Part shown: piece after piece, positions 48,378 to 56,929 of the stretch
How the letters are laid out: every line of letters begins with the position of its first letter
Position numbering within the stretch: position 1 is the first letter of the stretch
Assembly: GCF_009649815.1 (NCBI RefSeq)
Contig: NZ_WJIC01000002.1
Location: 124,001-188,000, forward strand
DNA length: 64,000 bases
Source of the DNA: Nocardia sp. SYP-A9097
GTDB lineage: Bacteria > Actinomycetota > Actinomycetes > Mycobacteriales > Mycobacteriaceae
Direction of reading: 5' to 3'
Program-made: the position numbers and the translations under genes
The notes under the pieces: model-generated
Databases searched by the model: none
Seen by the model: the letters and a program-made list of their open reading frames with translations, nothing else
Told to the model about the DNA's origin: nothing

Positions 48378-48547
48378 TGAGGACGGATATCGTGCGGGGT
48401 CGGCGGGCGAAACCGGCCTGGCCGGTCAAAGATCATAGGTAGGCAGCGCCCAGGGGCGTCCTGGCTGATTTTGTGACCGGTTAGGCCGACCGGCGCCCGA
48501 ACTCCGCTCTCGTGCAGATGAAACGACATCAACCAACAGAGGCTGGA

Positions 48548-48754
48548 TCAGAGATGCTTTGCCACAGTTGGTTTCGACGCTTGGGGGTGCACGGAGGCGA
48601 GTTGATGTTCGTATTCGAGGCGGGAGGTTATGGCGGCGACGGTCCAGCAGTCGGTGGATGGGTGGCGGGTGGGGACGGGGAGGAGGGTCGTGAACCAGAC
48701 CAGGATGCTGCCGAGGGTCAGGCCGAGGAGGAAGGGCAGCCATATGGTGGACAT
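48548..48754 (-). CDS. Small membrane protein paired with DUF4254 gene
   Basis: A 68-residue protein. MSTIWLPFLLGLTLGSILVW forms a single membrane helix, followed by a short Pro-rich loop and an amphipathic helix (CWTVAAITSRLEYEHQLASV) that ends KPTVAKHL. A good ribosome site (GAAAGAGGTG) precedes ATG 48754. It follows the DUF4254 gene by 48 bp in the same direction. Its last 35 codons are repeated, decayed, upstream of the EspC-like gene (S-blocks), which suggests the DUF4254/membrane pair once stood next to that type VII operon or its relatives. Confidence 0.62.
   Translation of the reverse strand: MSTIWLPFLLGLTLGSILVWFTTLLPVPTRHPSTDCWTVAAITSRLEYEHQLASVHPQASKPTVAKHL
48549..48652 (-). repeat. 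S-block copy 3 (in the intact small membrane gene)
   Basis: Shared with 26915-27007 and 27925-28021: TTTGCCACAGTTGGTTTCGA, GTTGATGTTCG, CGAGGCGGGAGGTTATGGCG and GCGACGGTCCAGC. Here it is the 3' end of a complete gene, so this is probably the ancestral form. Confidence 0.7.
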
Positions 48755-48802
48755 GGGGCACCTCTTTCGGTGATGTGTTCAAAGACGTTGGTGCGGTTGG
48801 GG

Positions 48803-49243
48803 TTACAGGTGTGGGGCGATGCAATCGGGGATGCGGCGGGTGCGGGTGTCCAGGTCGTGCGCGAGGTCTGCGTAGGCGAGTGATAGTTCTGCGAGGCGTT
48901 TCCAGGTGTAGTGCGACTGGCATTCTGTGCCCGAATTGTCGAGTGCTGCATGGGCGTCGGTCGAGAATTGGGCCAAACGGTCGATAACCATGCCGACCGT
49001 TTCGGTATGCATTGCCGCCGCCGCGTACGGGCGGGGCAGCTCCTGCGCCGTCCAGCAGTCGATGTCATGGATCAATTGGACTCTGGCGCAATCTATTTCG
49101 ACCAACGCATCCGAATCGGCAATAGAACGAGCTTCGTGCAGACTGGCCAGTTCGTATGCGGCCCGTAGCAGCGGATGCGGTAGCGCAACACTCCCCGAGC
49201 AGGCTTCCAAGAGCAGGTCCTTCGACGGAAGGTGAGTTGGCAT
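48803..49243 (-). CDS. DUF4254 family protein
   Basis: A 146-residue all-helical protein. It starts MPTHLPSKDLLLEACSGSVA and has PLLRAAYELASLHEARSIAD, the family's D...R...I.DID series (VEIDCARVQLIHDIDCWTAQ), VGMVIDRLAQFSTDAHAALD and a final helix with the CxxH-like SGTECQSHYTWKRLAELSLA. DUF4254 proteins of actinobacteria are undescribed. ATG 49243 has GAGGGGA seven bases upstream. It is followed by the small membrane gene and diverges from the DUF5753 regulator at 49397, so a shared promoter region is likely. Confidence 0.82.
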   Translation of the reverse strand: MPTHLPSKDLLLEACSGSVALPHPLLRAAYELASLHEARSIADSDALVEIDCARVQLIHDIDCWTAQELPRPYAAAAMHTETVGMVIDRLAQFSTDAHAALDNSGTECQSHYTWKRLAELSLAYADLAHDLDTRTRRIPDCIAPHL

Positions 49244-49396
49244 AGGTTGCTCCCCTCGGCTTTTCGCGTTCGTGACTCCAGTAGACACCTGCGGCAATAG
49301 AATTGGGAACGTCCAGCTGCAACTGCATGACAAATGGTCGGCATTCCAGCTAGGCACATTCCAGAACGGAGATTCCCAGATAGCGAGGCTAACGAA

Positions 49397-50305
49397 ATGG
49401 CCGGATCATCGCTTCCACGAAGGGCTCTCGGTCGCAGGCTCCGCGGCTACCGGGTGCAGGCGGAAAAAAGTCAATTGGCCGCAGGGCTACATATCGAGCT
49501 GTCGCCACAAAGCATTGGGAGGATGGAGGACGGGCAGAAGGTAAAGATCTGCACGGCGCAAATCCGAGATCTGCTCGACTTCTATGAAGTTCCGGAACCC
49601 AGCCAGGGGCGGGATGAGGTTCTCCTGCTGTGGCAAGAGGTGAAGGATCAAGCGATAGCCGCGAAACTTGCTGGTACGACGAAGGGTTGGTGGCAGGCTT
49701 ACACCGACCAGTACGAACCGCATTTCGACCACTATCTGGGCTTGGAAGCCGTGGCCACGCATCTGACCACACATCAGGTGGTCCTGTTGCCGGGGCTATT
49801 ACAGACCGCAGGCTATCGGCGGGCCGTCAGTCTTGTCGGCGACCCGAACCTGTCGGCCGACGCACTCGAACGAAGACTGGAACTCGCGGCTCACCGCCAG
49901 GTCAGGCTGTCGGACCCGAACTTTCGCGTGAACTTCCTGTTGTCGGAGGGGGTACTTCGCCATACCCCGGGCGGCCGAACCATCATGGCTTATCAGCTGT
50001 ACCACATCCTCGAGCTGATCGGGTCCCGGCCGAACCTGTCGATCCGACTTGTCCCACTGGATGCGGGCAGTCACCTCGGTCTGCTGGCGCAGGCGTTCAC
50101 GCTGCTCGAATTCCCGCCACTGGCAAGCCACCTCTCGGAACCACCCGTCGTCTACGTCGAGGGGTATGAAGGCGGGTTGTATCTGGAGCGAACGGACATG
50201 ATCGACCGACATCGTCGGGCGATCACGGATATTCAGCGAGTAGCGTTGACCGAAGATGACACCAAGCAGTTGGTGCAACAGCTAGCGAAGGAGTACGGGG
50301 CGTGA
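49397..50305 (+). CDS. Helix-turn-helix/DUF5753 regulator
   Basis: A 302-residue actinobacterial regulator. Residues 8-65 form a Cro-type helix-turn-helix (ALGRRLRGYRVQAEKSQLAA, SPQSIGRMEDGQKVKICTAQ). The rest is the DUF5753 domain, with YLGLEAVATHLTTHQVVLLP, GLLQTAGYRRAVSLVG and the conserved EGVLRHTPGGRTIMAYQLYH. In Streptomyces and relatives such proteins, with small DUF397 partners, regulate development and secondary metabolism. ATG 49397 is chosen from the helix-turn-helix spacing. The DUF397 gene overlaps its stop by four bases. Confidence 0.92.
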   Translation: MAGSSLPRRALGRRLRGYRVQAEKSQLAAGLHIELSPQSIGRMEDGQKVKICTAQIRDLLDFYEVPEPSQGRDEVLLLWQEVKDQAIAAKLAGTTKGWWQAYTDQYEPHFDHYLGLEAVATHLTTHQVVLLPGLLQTAGYRRAVSLVGDPNLSADALERRLELAAHRQVRLSDPNFRVNFLLSEGVLRHTPGGRTIMAYQLYHILELIGSRPNLSIRLVPLDAGSHLGLLAQAFTLLEFPPLASHLSEPPVVYVEGYEGGLYLERTDMIDRHRRAITDIQRVALTEDDTKQLVQQLAKEYGA

Positions 50306-50496
50306 CTGGAGATATGTCCGATGCCCGGTGGTTCAAGAGCACCTACAGCCAACCGACCGCGGATTGTGTTGAGATAGCCCATCTCTCGGCCGGTGCGGTC
50401 GGTGTTCGCGACTCGAAGAACCCGGCGGGACCCGCGCTGGTCTTCTCCGGTGAACAGTGGGATGGCTTTCTCGCCAGCGGGATATGGCGAGGCTGA
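50302..50496 (+). CDS. DUF397 partner protein
   Basis: A 64-residue DUF397 protein: ARWFKSTYSQPTADCVEIAH, then VGVRDSKNPAGPALVFSGEQ and WDGFLASG, the full family signature. The GTG start overlaps the stop of the DUF5753 regulator (GTGA), so the two are translated together. DUF397 proteins act with their regulator, probably as an antagonist or co-factor. A strong terminator hairpin follows at 50517. Confidence 0.93.
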   Translation: MTGDMSDARWFKSTYSQPTADCVEIAHLSAGAVGVRDSKNPAGPALVFSGEQWDGFLASGIWRG

Positions 50497-50516
50497 GGAC
50501 TCTCCGCGACTCCGGT

Positions 50517-50546
50517 GCGGGGCGCATCCGAAAGGGTGCGCCCCGC
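50517..50546. terminator. Hairpin between convergent genes
   Basis: GCGGGGCGCA (50517-50526) pairs perfectly with TGCGCCCCGC (50537-50546) around a loop with TCCGAAAGGG. It serves the DUF397 gene (stop 50496) and the opposing glycosyltransferase (stop 50552). The loop is like that of the hairpin at 23123. Confidence 0.85.
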
Positions 50547-50551
50547 ATTGT

Positions 50552-51793
50552 TCATAACGAGGCCAGGTGGGCCTCGATGGCTTTGACGGCTTGGCCTGCG
50601 CCGTCTTCTTCGCCGATCAGGGCGGACATCCGGGCGGCATTGGCTCGAAGAGTGGAATCCGTTGTGGCGGTGTGGATTGCGGATGCCAGGCTATCGGCGG
50701 AGAGTTTGTCGTGGGGGATGGTGGCGGCGCAGACGCCCAGGGTAGTGAGGCGGTTGGCCCAGAAGGGCTGGTCCGAGTAGCTCGGGACGGCGATTGTGGG
50801 GACGCCTGCGCGCAGGCCCGCGGCGGTGGTGCCTGCGCCGCAGGAGTGCACTACCGCGGAGACCTGGGGGAAGAGCCAGTCGTGGGGGACATCGCCGATG
50901 GTGATTAGGTCGTCGCCGGTGACATCCAGTTGGAGCCAGCCTGCTTGGACTACTCCACGTACGCCTGCCTGTCGCAATCCCGCGCCGACGATCTTCGACA
51001 TGCGGGCGCTGTGCTCGGTGGTGTTGACTACGCTGCCGAATCCTACGAAGACCGGTGGTGGGCCGGCGGCGAGGAAGTCGACCAGTTCGGCGGGCGGTTC
51101 CCAGTCCACCGGGCGCGGTGACCACCAGTAGCCGGTGACGTCGAGGCCGGGTCGCCAATCGGTGGGGCGGGGCAGTACATGGGGTGAATAGCCGTGCAGG
51201 ATAGGCCATTCGGCGGCCGTGCGGCGGCGGCGCAGTTCTCGGACCGTAACCTTGGGCAGGCCCAGATAGCTGCGGAAGCCGTCGACCACCCCGCGGTAGA
51301 CGGTGTCGCCGAGCCAGCCACCGATATCGGCGGCCAGCTTGTTGCCGTAGGAGCCGAAGGACCGCACGCCCATGGATGCCGGCGGGTATTCGGAGGTCGC
51401 GCACATGGGCTGGAAGCGCAGGCCGATCGCCGGAATGCCCTTGGCCTCGGCGAGGGGGAAGCCCGCGCCTTCAGTGAGTTGCGCCAGTAGCAGGGCGTCG
51501 GCGGGTTCATCGCGCAGTGCGTCGATCATGCCCTTACCAGTGGCGCGCACCCCGGCGGGCGAGGCGAATGCCCATGCGGCCTTCAGCTTGTCGACATTCG
51601 GATCGGTCATATCGATGTCGACATTGGTCTCCATCTGCCGGTATTCGAGTCCGCAGCCGGTGATCAGCTCCTCGAAGACCGAGTGCGCGCCGATCACCAC
51701 CTCGTGTCCGGCTTCCCGCAAGCGCACGCCGAGGCCGGTCAGCGGTGCGATATCGCCGCGACTGCCGATGCTGGTCATGATCAGTCTGCTCAT
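50552..51793 (-). CDS. UGT/MGT-type glycosyltransferase (family 1)
   Basis: A 413-residue GT-B glycosyltransferase like those that glycosylate macrolides and mycobacterial glycopeptidolipids. SRLIMTSIGSRGDIAPLTGL with HEVVIGAHSVFEELI is the acceptor-domain start. The C-terminal sugar-nucleotide site reads VVHSCGAGTTAAGLRAGVPT, IAVPSYSDQPFWANRLTTLG, the family HxGxGT and DQ pattern (here HSCGAGT). It transfers an activated deoxysugar or hexose to a lipid or secondary metabolite. It is the last gene of a leftward four-gene series (54382-55410, 53137, 51823, this one), 29 bp after the condensation-domain gene. Confidence 0.9.
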   Translation of the reverse strand: MSRLIMTSIGSRGDIAPLTGLGVRLREAGHEVVIGAHSVFEELITGCGLEYRQMETNVDIDMTDPNVDKLKAAWAFASPAGVRATGKGMIDALRDEPADALLLAQLTEGAGFPLAEAKGIPAIGLRFQPMCATSEYPPASMGVRSFGSYGNKLAADIGGWLGDTVYRGVVDGFRSYLGLPKVTVRELRRRRTAAEWPILHGYSPHVLPRPTDWRPGLDVTGYWWSPRPVDWEPPAELVDFLAAGPPPVFVGFGSVVNTTEHSARMSKIVGAGLRQAGVRGVVQAGWLQLDVTGDDLITIGDVPHDWLFPQVSAVVHSCGAGTTAAGLRAGVPTIAVPSYSDQPFWANRLTTLGVCAATIPHDKLSADSLASAIHTATTDSTLRANAARMSALIGEEDGAGQAVKAIEAHLASL

Positions 51794-51822
51794 GCGTACC
51801 TATCCATTTCAGGGGTCGCCGA

Positions 51823-53124
51823 CTACAGCGCGGCGGAGGGAAGTTGAGCGGCGGATTCGATCTCGACCGTCGCGAGGATCGAAAGCCAGCGCGCCACAAT
51901 CTCTTTCACGCGATCCATGCCGATACCGCCGGTCGGTGAATGCACCGAGTAATGCACGGCGCGCATGCCATCGTTCTCGCTCGCGCCGAGGAACATGCTC
52001 AGGTCGAACACCGTCAAACGCGCCTGCTCGCGCGAGTGCGCGCCCGGAATCCACACCCCGACATCGCCGAGGAAGTTGAAGTAGAACTTCGGAACATTGA
52101 ATTCGACCATGCGCGACCAGCTTTCGGGGTGATGCCAGAAGAGCAGGGTGTAGTCCTCCGGATTCGCCGGGTAGGTGGCGATGGCATCGCGCATACGGTC
52201 GCCGAGGCTGCCGGTGACCGGCCGCACCAGCCACGGATAGTCGTCCGAGAGCCAGGCGACGGTGCGGCTCAGGTCGGTGCCGGGGCGCAGACGGCTGTAG
52301 CGGCCGTGCTTCTGCACCTGAATGGGGCGGGCCTCGCCGGTGACGTCCTCGATGGCCAAACCCAATGCCACGAGCAGTATTCGGGTATAGGAGGCACCCA
52401 GCGCGGCGGGTAGTTCGTCGAGCAGGCGCACAGCGAGATCACCCGCGATGACATCGTCGAGATAGGCGGAATCCGGTGCAGCAGGCCGCGTTTCGACATA
52501 CGGTTCGATATCCGATGCCGCGAGCCAGTAGTCGAGTTCGCCGTCCCGAGTCTGCGCGTACTCATCCAGGAACGCCGCCCACTCCGACCCGGTGATCGCC
52601 TCCGCCGGCAGCGAAATCTTTTCTCCCGCTGCCCATTGCCGGGCATAGGTGGCGACGTCTTCCCACATCACCCACATGGCCACACCGTCGATGGCGATAT
52701 GGTGGACGGTGAGCAGCAGGATATTGACATCCGTCGACCGGGTGAGCAGAGCCGCCGTCACAATCTTGCCCGTGGTCGGATCCAGCCGCAGATTGCTCTT
52801 CGCGGTCTCGGCCTCCATTATCTGCTGGATCGATTCCGGTGCCACATTCTCGATATCGACCTCGCGCACATCGACTCTGGCCGTATCGATTTCACCGTTC
52901 GACTCGGGTTCGATGAGTACCGCGGCGTCCAGCCCATAGCTGTAGCGGCTGCGCAGTGATTCGTGTGTGTCGATGAGCGCGTTAACCAATCCGCGCGCCT
53001 CGTCCAGCTTCATGGCGACCGGGACCGGGCAGGGAATGGTGATGCCGAAGACGGCCGGATTCGGATCCCACATCAGGAACTTCTTGGCGGCGGCGGTCAG
53101 CCGCCCGGGGCGCAGCGTCGTCAT
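51823..53124 (-). CDS. Free-standing condensation-domain (acyltransferase) protein
   Basis: A 433-residue protein of the NRPS condensation-domain superfamily. The catalytic HHxxxDG is TVHHIAIDGVAM near residue 155, and the C-terminal half carries the DFG-like latch region (KFYFNFLGDVGVW). No adenylation or carrier domain accompanies it, so it resembles PapA-type acyltransferases that make esters or amides from a carrier- or CoA-bound acyl group. It starts 12 bp after the Eis-like gene and is followed by the glycosyltransferase 29 bp on, suggesting acylation of a product that is later glycosylated. Confidence 0.82.
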   Translation of the reverse strand: MTTLRPGRLTAAAKKFLMWDPNPAVFGITIPCPVPVAMKLDEARGLVNALIDTHESLRSRYSYGLDAAVLIEPESNGEIDTARVDVREVDIENVAPESIQQIMEAETAKSNLRLDPTTGKIVTAALLTRSTDVNILLLTVHHIAIDGVAMWVMWEDVATYARQWAAGEKISLPAEAITGSEWAAFLDEYAQTRDGELDYWLAASDIEPYVETRPAAPDSAYLDDVIAGDLAVRLLDELPAALGASYTRILLVALGLAIEDVTGEARPIQVQKHGRYSRLRPGTDLSRTVAWLSDDYPWLVRPVTGSLGDRMRDAIATYPANPEDYTLLFWHHPESWSRMVEFNVPKFYFNFLGDVGVWIPGAHSREQARLTVFDLSMFLGASENDGMRAVHYSVHSPTGGIGMDRVKEIVARWLSILATVEIESAAQLPSAAL

Positions 53125-53136
53125 GGTGTCCTCGAA

Positions 53137-54345
53137 TCAGAAGGGGGTGATGTTGAAGGGCCGCCGCAGCGGGGCGAGCGCCTGGTCGAGGGCGGCGACG
53201 GTGCCACCGGCGAGTTCGTCGATACGGCCCGCGCGCAGCAATTCCAGCGGGGTGTGTGCGCCGAAATAGGCGCTGGCGAGTTCGGCCGGGCCGATGCGCA
53301 GGTCTGCGGTGGCCTCCTCGGGCGCGGGTTTCCAATTGCCGTGACCGTCGGCGATATCGAGGGTGAACAACCCGGGACTCATGCCGTACGGGTCCTCGAC
53401 CTGGATAACGCCGTGGAAGTCGGCGCGGTAGGTGCGCAACTCGAAAGCCTTGGGCGAGTTCAGAATCCACATCCACACCCCGGTGTCGACACCGGTTACG
53501 GCGGCCACGCGCGGATCCTGCAACAGCAGCGGAGTCGGATCATCCACGGCGGTATCCATCCGGATCTCGGTGTACTCACCGTGCCCGAGCAGACAACGCA
53601 GCAGTTCACGATGCGCCGATACGGTGAGCGCGCAGAAGTCGTGCACCTGCACGGTGTCGCCCACCAGGTCGTAGACAACGTAGCCGTCCGGATGTGTGAT
53701 CACACAGGAGTCATCGTCATAGGTTGCGGGCCAATAGAATTCGCCCCGACTCAGCGCGGCCGGCGTCTGCCGCTGCCAGCGGTCGTAGATTTCCCGCATG
53801 CGCCCGCGAGCGGCGCTTGGCCGCAGCTCCCGCGCGGGATGCGGATCATCCTCTCCCGTACGAAGTTTCGCGCGCCGCCGGTCGATCCGCAGATGCCGGG
53901 TATGACTGGCCACGCCGACCGCGCCGTAATTGCCGCCCGGTCCGGGCATGGCGGCGAAGACATCCGCCCCGGTCTCCAGCGCGATGTACATCATCTCGGC
54001 CTGGATCTTGGAGTACAGCCCACGCTTCTGATGGGTGGTGGCGACCATGCCCTGCGCACAGGCGGCGACCTCGAGTTGTGCGCCACCGGGGACGGTGACA
54101 CCCATCCGGATCACCGAACCGGTGCCGGCCACGAACGGCGCCTCCGGATCCGAGACATCCTCGGCCACAATGACATCGCTCAGCCGGAACTGCCGCTTCC
54201 AACTCTCGAAGTCCTTGGCGTGCACACCACCGAAGGCGCGGGCGTAGCAGTCGCGCAGGGCATCCCAGTCGTCCTCGCGCGCCCGGCGAATACGCAGGCC
54301 GTCGACGGCCAGACCCTCTCGATATGCCATGAGATCGGAAATCAT
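53137..54345 (-). CDS. Eis-like GNAT acetyltransferase
   Basis: A 402-residue protein with the Eis architecture: N-terminal GNAT domain (LRIRRAREDDWDALRDCYAR, VAACAQGMVATTHQKRGLYS, the acetyl-CoA loop Q/HxRxGG-like QKRGLYSK), a second GNAT half, and the C-terminal SCP2-like part (GLFTLDIADGHGNWKPAPEE, LASAYFGAHTPLELLRAGRI). In mycobacteria Eis acetylates amines of aminoglycosides and host proteins. Here the neighbours suggest a biosynthetic or self-protection role. ATG 54345 lies 36 bp after the luciferase-like gene in the same direction. Confidence 0.88.
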   Translation of the reverse strand: MISDLMAYREGLAVDGLRIRRAREDDWDALRDCYARAFGGVHAKDFESWKRQFRLSDVIVAEDVSDPEAPFVAGTGSVIRMGVTVPGGAQLEVAACAQGMVATTHQKRGLYSKIQAEMMYIALETGADVFAAMPGPGGNYGAVGVASHTRHLRIDRRRAKLRTGEDDPHPARELRPSAARGRMREIYDRWQRQTPAALSRGEFYWPATYDDDSCVITHPDGYVVYDLVGDTVQVHDFCALTVSAHRELLRCLLGHGEYTEIRMDTAVDDPTPLLLQDPRVAAVTGVDTGVWMWILNSPKAFELRTYRADFHGVIQVEDPYGMSPGLFTLDIADGHGNWKPAPEEATADLRIGPAELASAYFGAHTPLELLRAGRIDELAGGTVAALDQALAPLRRPFNITPF

Positions 54346-54381
54346 CCGCGAATACCTTTCGTAGGTGGGAAGATTCGAGCG

Positions 54382-55410
54382 CTACCCGGCGACCGGCGCG
54401 GCGGGTGCGCCGATATGTGGCAGCACTTCATCGCCCAGCAGTCGCAGACTGGCCCAGCCCGCCTCGATCGGCAGCCCGCCGATCAATGGGTTCATGACAA
54501 TTTCCGTTCTGCCACCGGCGATTTGGTCGAGCATCTCCCCCGGTGTCACGATCTCCGCGTACCCCTGCGCCCGCACGTCCTCGACGGTGATCACCGCGGC
54601 CTCATTGGGTCGCGGCAGTCCCGCCCGCCCCCAGGACGCGTATTCGCGGGCCTCATTGAGGATGTACGGCCCGTACTCCCGCCAGCCCGCCTCCGGATCC
54701 TCGTGCAGCAGTGTGAGTTTGCTGCCCGGCTCGGGGCGGTGCACGAAACCGAATTTCCCGAGCCGCTCCAGCTCTTTCAGATAGAGCTCCTCCAGCGCGG
54801 GCATGGACATGGGTGGGGAGAACGGCAAGCCGAATCGGGCCGCCCGGCGCGCCGCCGCCGCGCTCATCCCGCCCACGAACAGCAGCGGATGCGGCCGGGT
54901 CGCGGGTTTGGGCGTGACATCGATGAGCGCGCCATTGTGTTCGAACGGCACATCCCGCCAGGCGGCGAGCATGACCGCCAACGCGGTATCCATGAGCTCG
55001 CCCCGCCGCGCCCAGTCCCGCCCCAGCGCGGCGTATTCCGCAGGGCGATAACCCATTCCGGCGACAATCGCCAGACGGCCGCCCGAAATATTGTCCAGCA
55101 CAGCGATATCCGCGGCCAGCCGCACCGGATCGTACAGCGGCACCAGCAGCGCGCTGATACTCACACTCAACCGGGTGGTACGCGCCGCCACCGCCGATGC
55201 CAACAGCAAAGGCGAAGGCAGCCAACCGGTTCCGGAGAGATGATGCTCCTCGCAACTGACCGCCGCGAACCCCTGCCGGTCCGCGTACTCGGCCATTTCC
55301 ACCGCGGCCCGATACCGCTGCTCATGCCGTGCCCCGGGATCATCCACATTGGTCATGTTCAACCGGAGCGCCGCCACCACGTTCTTTTCGAGCACCGCCA
55401 TCGAGTCCAC
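54382..55410 (-). CDS. Luciferase-like (LLM) flavin-dependent oxidoreductase
   Basis: A 342-residue TIM-barrel monooxygenase of the bacterial luciferase-like family. VAALRLNMTNVDDPG is the first strand, FAAVSCEEHHLSGTGWLPSP carries the typical EHH motif, TTRLSVSISALLVPLYDPVR and LDNISGGRLAIVAGMGYRP are the conserved flavin-binding part. Enzymes of this kind use reduced FMN or F420. M1 at 55410 or M4 can start it. It heads the four-gene series leading to the glycosyltransferase and likely catalyses an oxidation in that pathway. It diverges from the SlyD-like gene. Confidence 0.88.
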   Translation of the reverse strand: MDSMAVLEKNVVAALRLNMTNVDDPGARHEQRYRAAVEMAEYADRQGFAAVSCEEHHLSGTGWLPSPLLLASAVAARTTRLSVSISALLVPLYDPVRLAADIAVLDNISGGRLAIVAGMGYRPAEYAALGRDWARRGELMDTALAVMLAAWRDVPFEHNGALIDVTPKPATRPHPLLFVGGMSAAAARRAARFGLPFSPPMSMPALEELYLKELERLGKFGFVHRPEPGSKLTLLHEDPEAGWREYGPYILNEAREYASWGRAGLPRPNEAAVITVEDVRAQGYAEIVTPGEMLDQIAGGRTEIVMNPLIGGLPIEAGWASLRLLGDEVLPHIGAPAAPVAG

Positions 55411-55663
55411 CCGCCCAATATCGAACTCGAACCTGCCCCCGGCAACCGCTCACCTACCCCAGTCACAACCTCCGGGCCCGCCGACAACCACTGTGCGAAT
55501 GCCTCGAATCCGCCGGTACCACCCGCAGTGGCACCCCCGATCGCGACACACCCTCCGGGCCCGAACCGGTGACTCCACACCGGACGGTATGCGCAGCGGG
55601 GTGAGCGCCCGCGCCTCGGATAGATTGACTCGTTCCGTATTCCTCTGCGAAAGGGTCACCACC

Positions 55664-56149
55664 ATGTCGATTGCCGCTGACAAGGTTGTCTCCATCGAGT
55701 ACACCTTGACCGACGACGACGGTGAGGTGCTCGATACTTCCGTCGGCGAAGAGCCGTTGATCTACCTGCACGGCGCGGACAACATCGTGCCCGGGCTGGA
55801 GCAGGCGCTGGAAGGTAAGGGCACCGGCGATGAGCTGGATGTCGTCATCGAGCCGGCGGACGGCTACGGCGACTACGAGGCCGAGCTGATCAGCAATGTG
55901 GATCGCGAGATGTTCGAGGGTGTCGACGAGCTCGAGGTCGGCATGGAGTTCGAGGCCGAGGCGCCGGACGGGGAATCGCAGATCGTAGTGGTGCGGGCCA
56001 TCGACGGCGATGAGGTGACCATCGACGCCAACCATCCGCTGGCCGGCGTGCGCCTGCACTTCAAGGTGAAGGTCGTCGATCTGCGCGATGCCACCGAAGA
56101 AGAGCTGTTGCACGGACATCCGCACGGCGACGACGACCACGAGCACTGA
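55664..56149 (+). CDS. SlyD-like FKBP-type peptidyl-prolyl isomerase
   Basis: A 161-residue isomerase. ADKVVSIEYTLTDDDGEVLD, GEEPLIYLHGADNIVPGLEQ, ALEGKGTGDELDVVI and the inserted flap (DGYGDYEAELISNVDREMFE) are those of SlyD. The C-terminal HGHPHGDDDHEH tail could bind nickel or other metals. SlyD assists proline isomerisation and folding in the cytoplasm. ATG 55664 has AAAGGG upstream, and the frame open earlier has no coding character. It lies convergently next to mftR. Confidence 0.92.
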   Translation: MSIAADKVVSIEYTLTDDDGEVLDTSVGEEPLIYLHGADNIVPGLEQALEGKGTGDELDVVIEPADGYGDYEAELISNVDREMFEGVDELEVGMEFEAEAPDGESQIVVVRAIDGDEVTIDANHPLAGVRLHFKVKVVDLRDATEEELLHGHPHGDDDHEH

Positions 56150-56185
56150 GACGGGTGAACCCCGCCCGAAGCAACGGGCCGCAGG

Positions 56186-56815
56186 TCAGTTGCGGGCGGG
56201 GGTGGGCGACGGCATCGAGAAGCCGTCGCCCAGGGCGCGGATCGCCAGATCCAGGTAGACGGTGAGATCACTGTCCGCGCCGATGACCCAGCGGTCGAAG
56301 GCCGCGCGGCAGACCGCGAGGGTGGCGCGGCCGATGGCCAGCGGGTAGAGGTCGTCCGCGGGTTGACCGAGACGGCGGGCGGCGAATTCGGCGACGGTGC
56401 GTTCCCAGGCGTCATAGTGCGGGGCGGCACTGGCCTGGACGGCGGGGACCGAGCCGACCAGATTCATCCGCGCGCGTAGTTCGGGGGCATCCTCCGCGCG
56501 GTACACATTGACGGCCACGACCACTCGACGGATCGCGTCCATGAGTGGAATATCGTCCGGGATTTCGGCGAATTCCCTTCGCAGCCGGGCGATTTCGCTG
56601 TCGAACTGATACCAGAGCACGGCGGCTTTGGAGTCGAAGTAGCGGAAGAAGGTGCGGCGGCTGACGCCCGCCTCCGCGGCGATCTGTTCGACGGTGGTCT
56701 CTTCGAAGCCCTGTTCGGTGAAGAGCCGCAGGGCGATCAACTCCACGGCGCGCGCGCTCGTTCCCGGCGGTCTGCCGCGGCGTGTTCGATCGCGGTCCTG
56801 CTCGTCGAGAGTCAC
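56186..56815 (-). CDS. mftR: Mycofactocin regulator MftR (TetR family)
   Basis: A 209-residue TetR regulator. The N-terminal domain (AVELIALRLFTEQGFEETTV, EAGVSRRTFFRYFDSKAAVL) has the long basic lead (DRTRRGRPPGTS) usual for MftR, and the C-terminal part matches its acyl-CoA-binding ligand domain in length. In Mycobacterium MftR binds long-chain acyl-CoA and controls the mycofactocin genes. It is divergent from mftA over a 114-bp gap with repeated TCTGTCACA boxes that are likely its operator. Confidence 0.88.
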   Translation of the reverse strand: MTLDEQDRDRTRRGRPPGTSARAVELIALRLFTEQGFEETTVEQIAAEAGVSRRTFFRYFDSKAAVLWYQFDSEIARLRREFAEIPDDIPLMDAIRRVVVAVNVYRAEDAPELRARMNLVGSVPAVQASAAPHYDAWERTVAEFAARRLGQPADDLYPLAIGRATLAVCRAAFDRWVIGADSDLTVYLDLAIRALGDGFSMPSPTPARN

Positions 56816-56848
56816 GGTGGGGTCCTCAATTTCGGCGGGGCTATTGAT

Positions 56849-56899
56849 TCTGTCACAGGGTGCCGTTAATCTCCGAAACCAGATCTGTCACACAGTGAC
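56849..56899. promoter_or_regulatory. Probable MftR operator between mftR and mftA
   Basis: TCTGTCACA occurs at 56849-56857 and again at 56884-56892. The second copy lies within the dyad GTCAC-ACA-GTGAC (56887-56899). It lies 31 bp before the mftA start and 34 bp after the mftR start, as fits a shared operator. Confidence 0.55.
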
Positions 56900-56929
56900 G
56901 AAAATCGCATAGCGCTCGGAGGAGTTCGC

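Noticed and set aside
52963..55572. 869-codon plus-strand frame across three genes
   Set aside because: It crosses the intergenic gaps of a clear minus-strand operon and has no domain.
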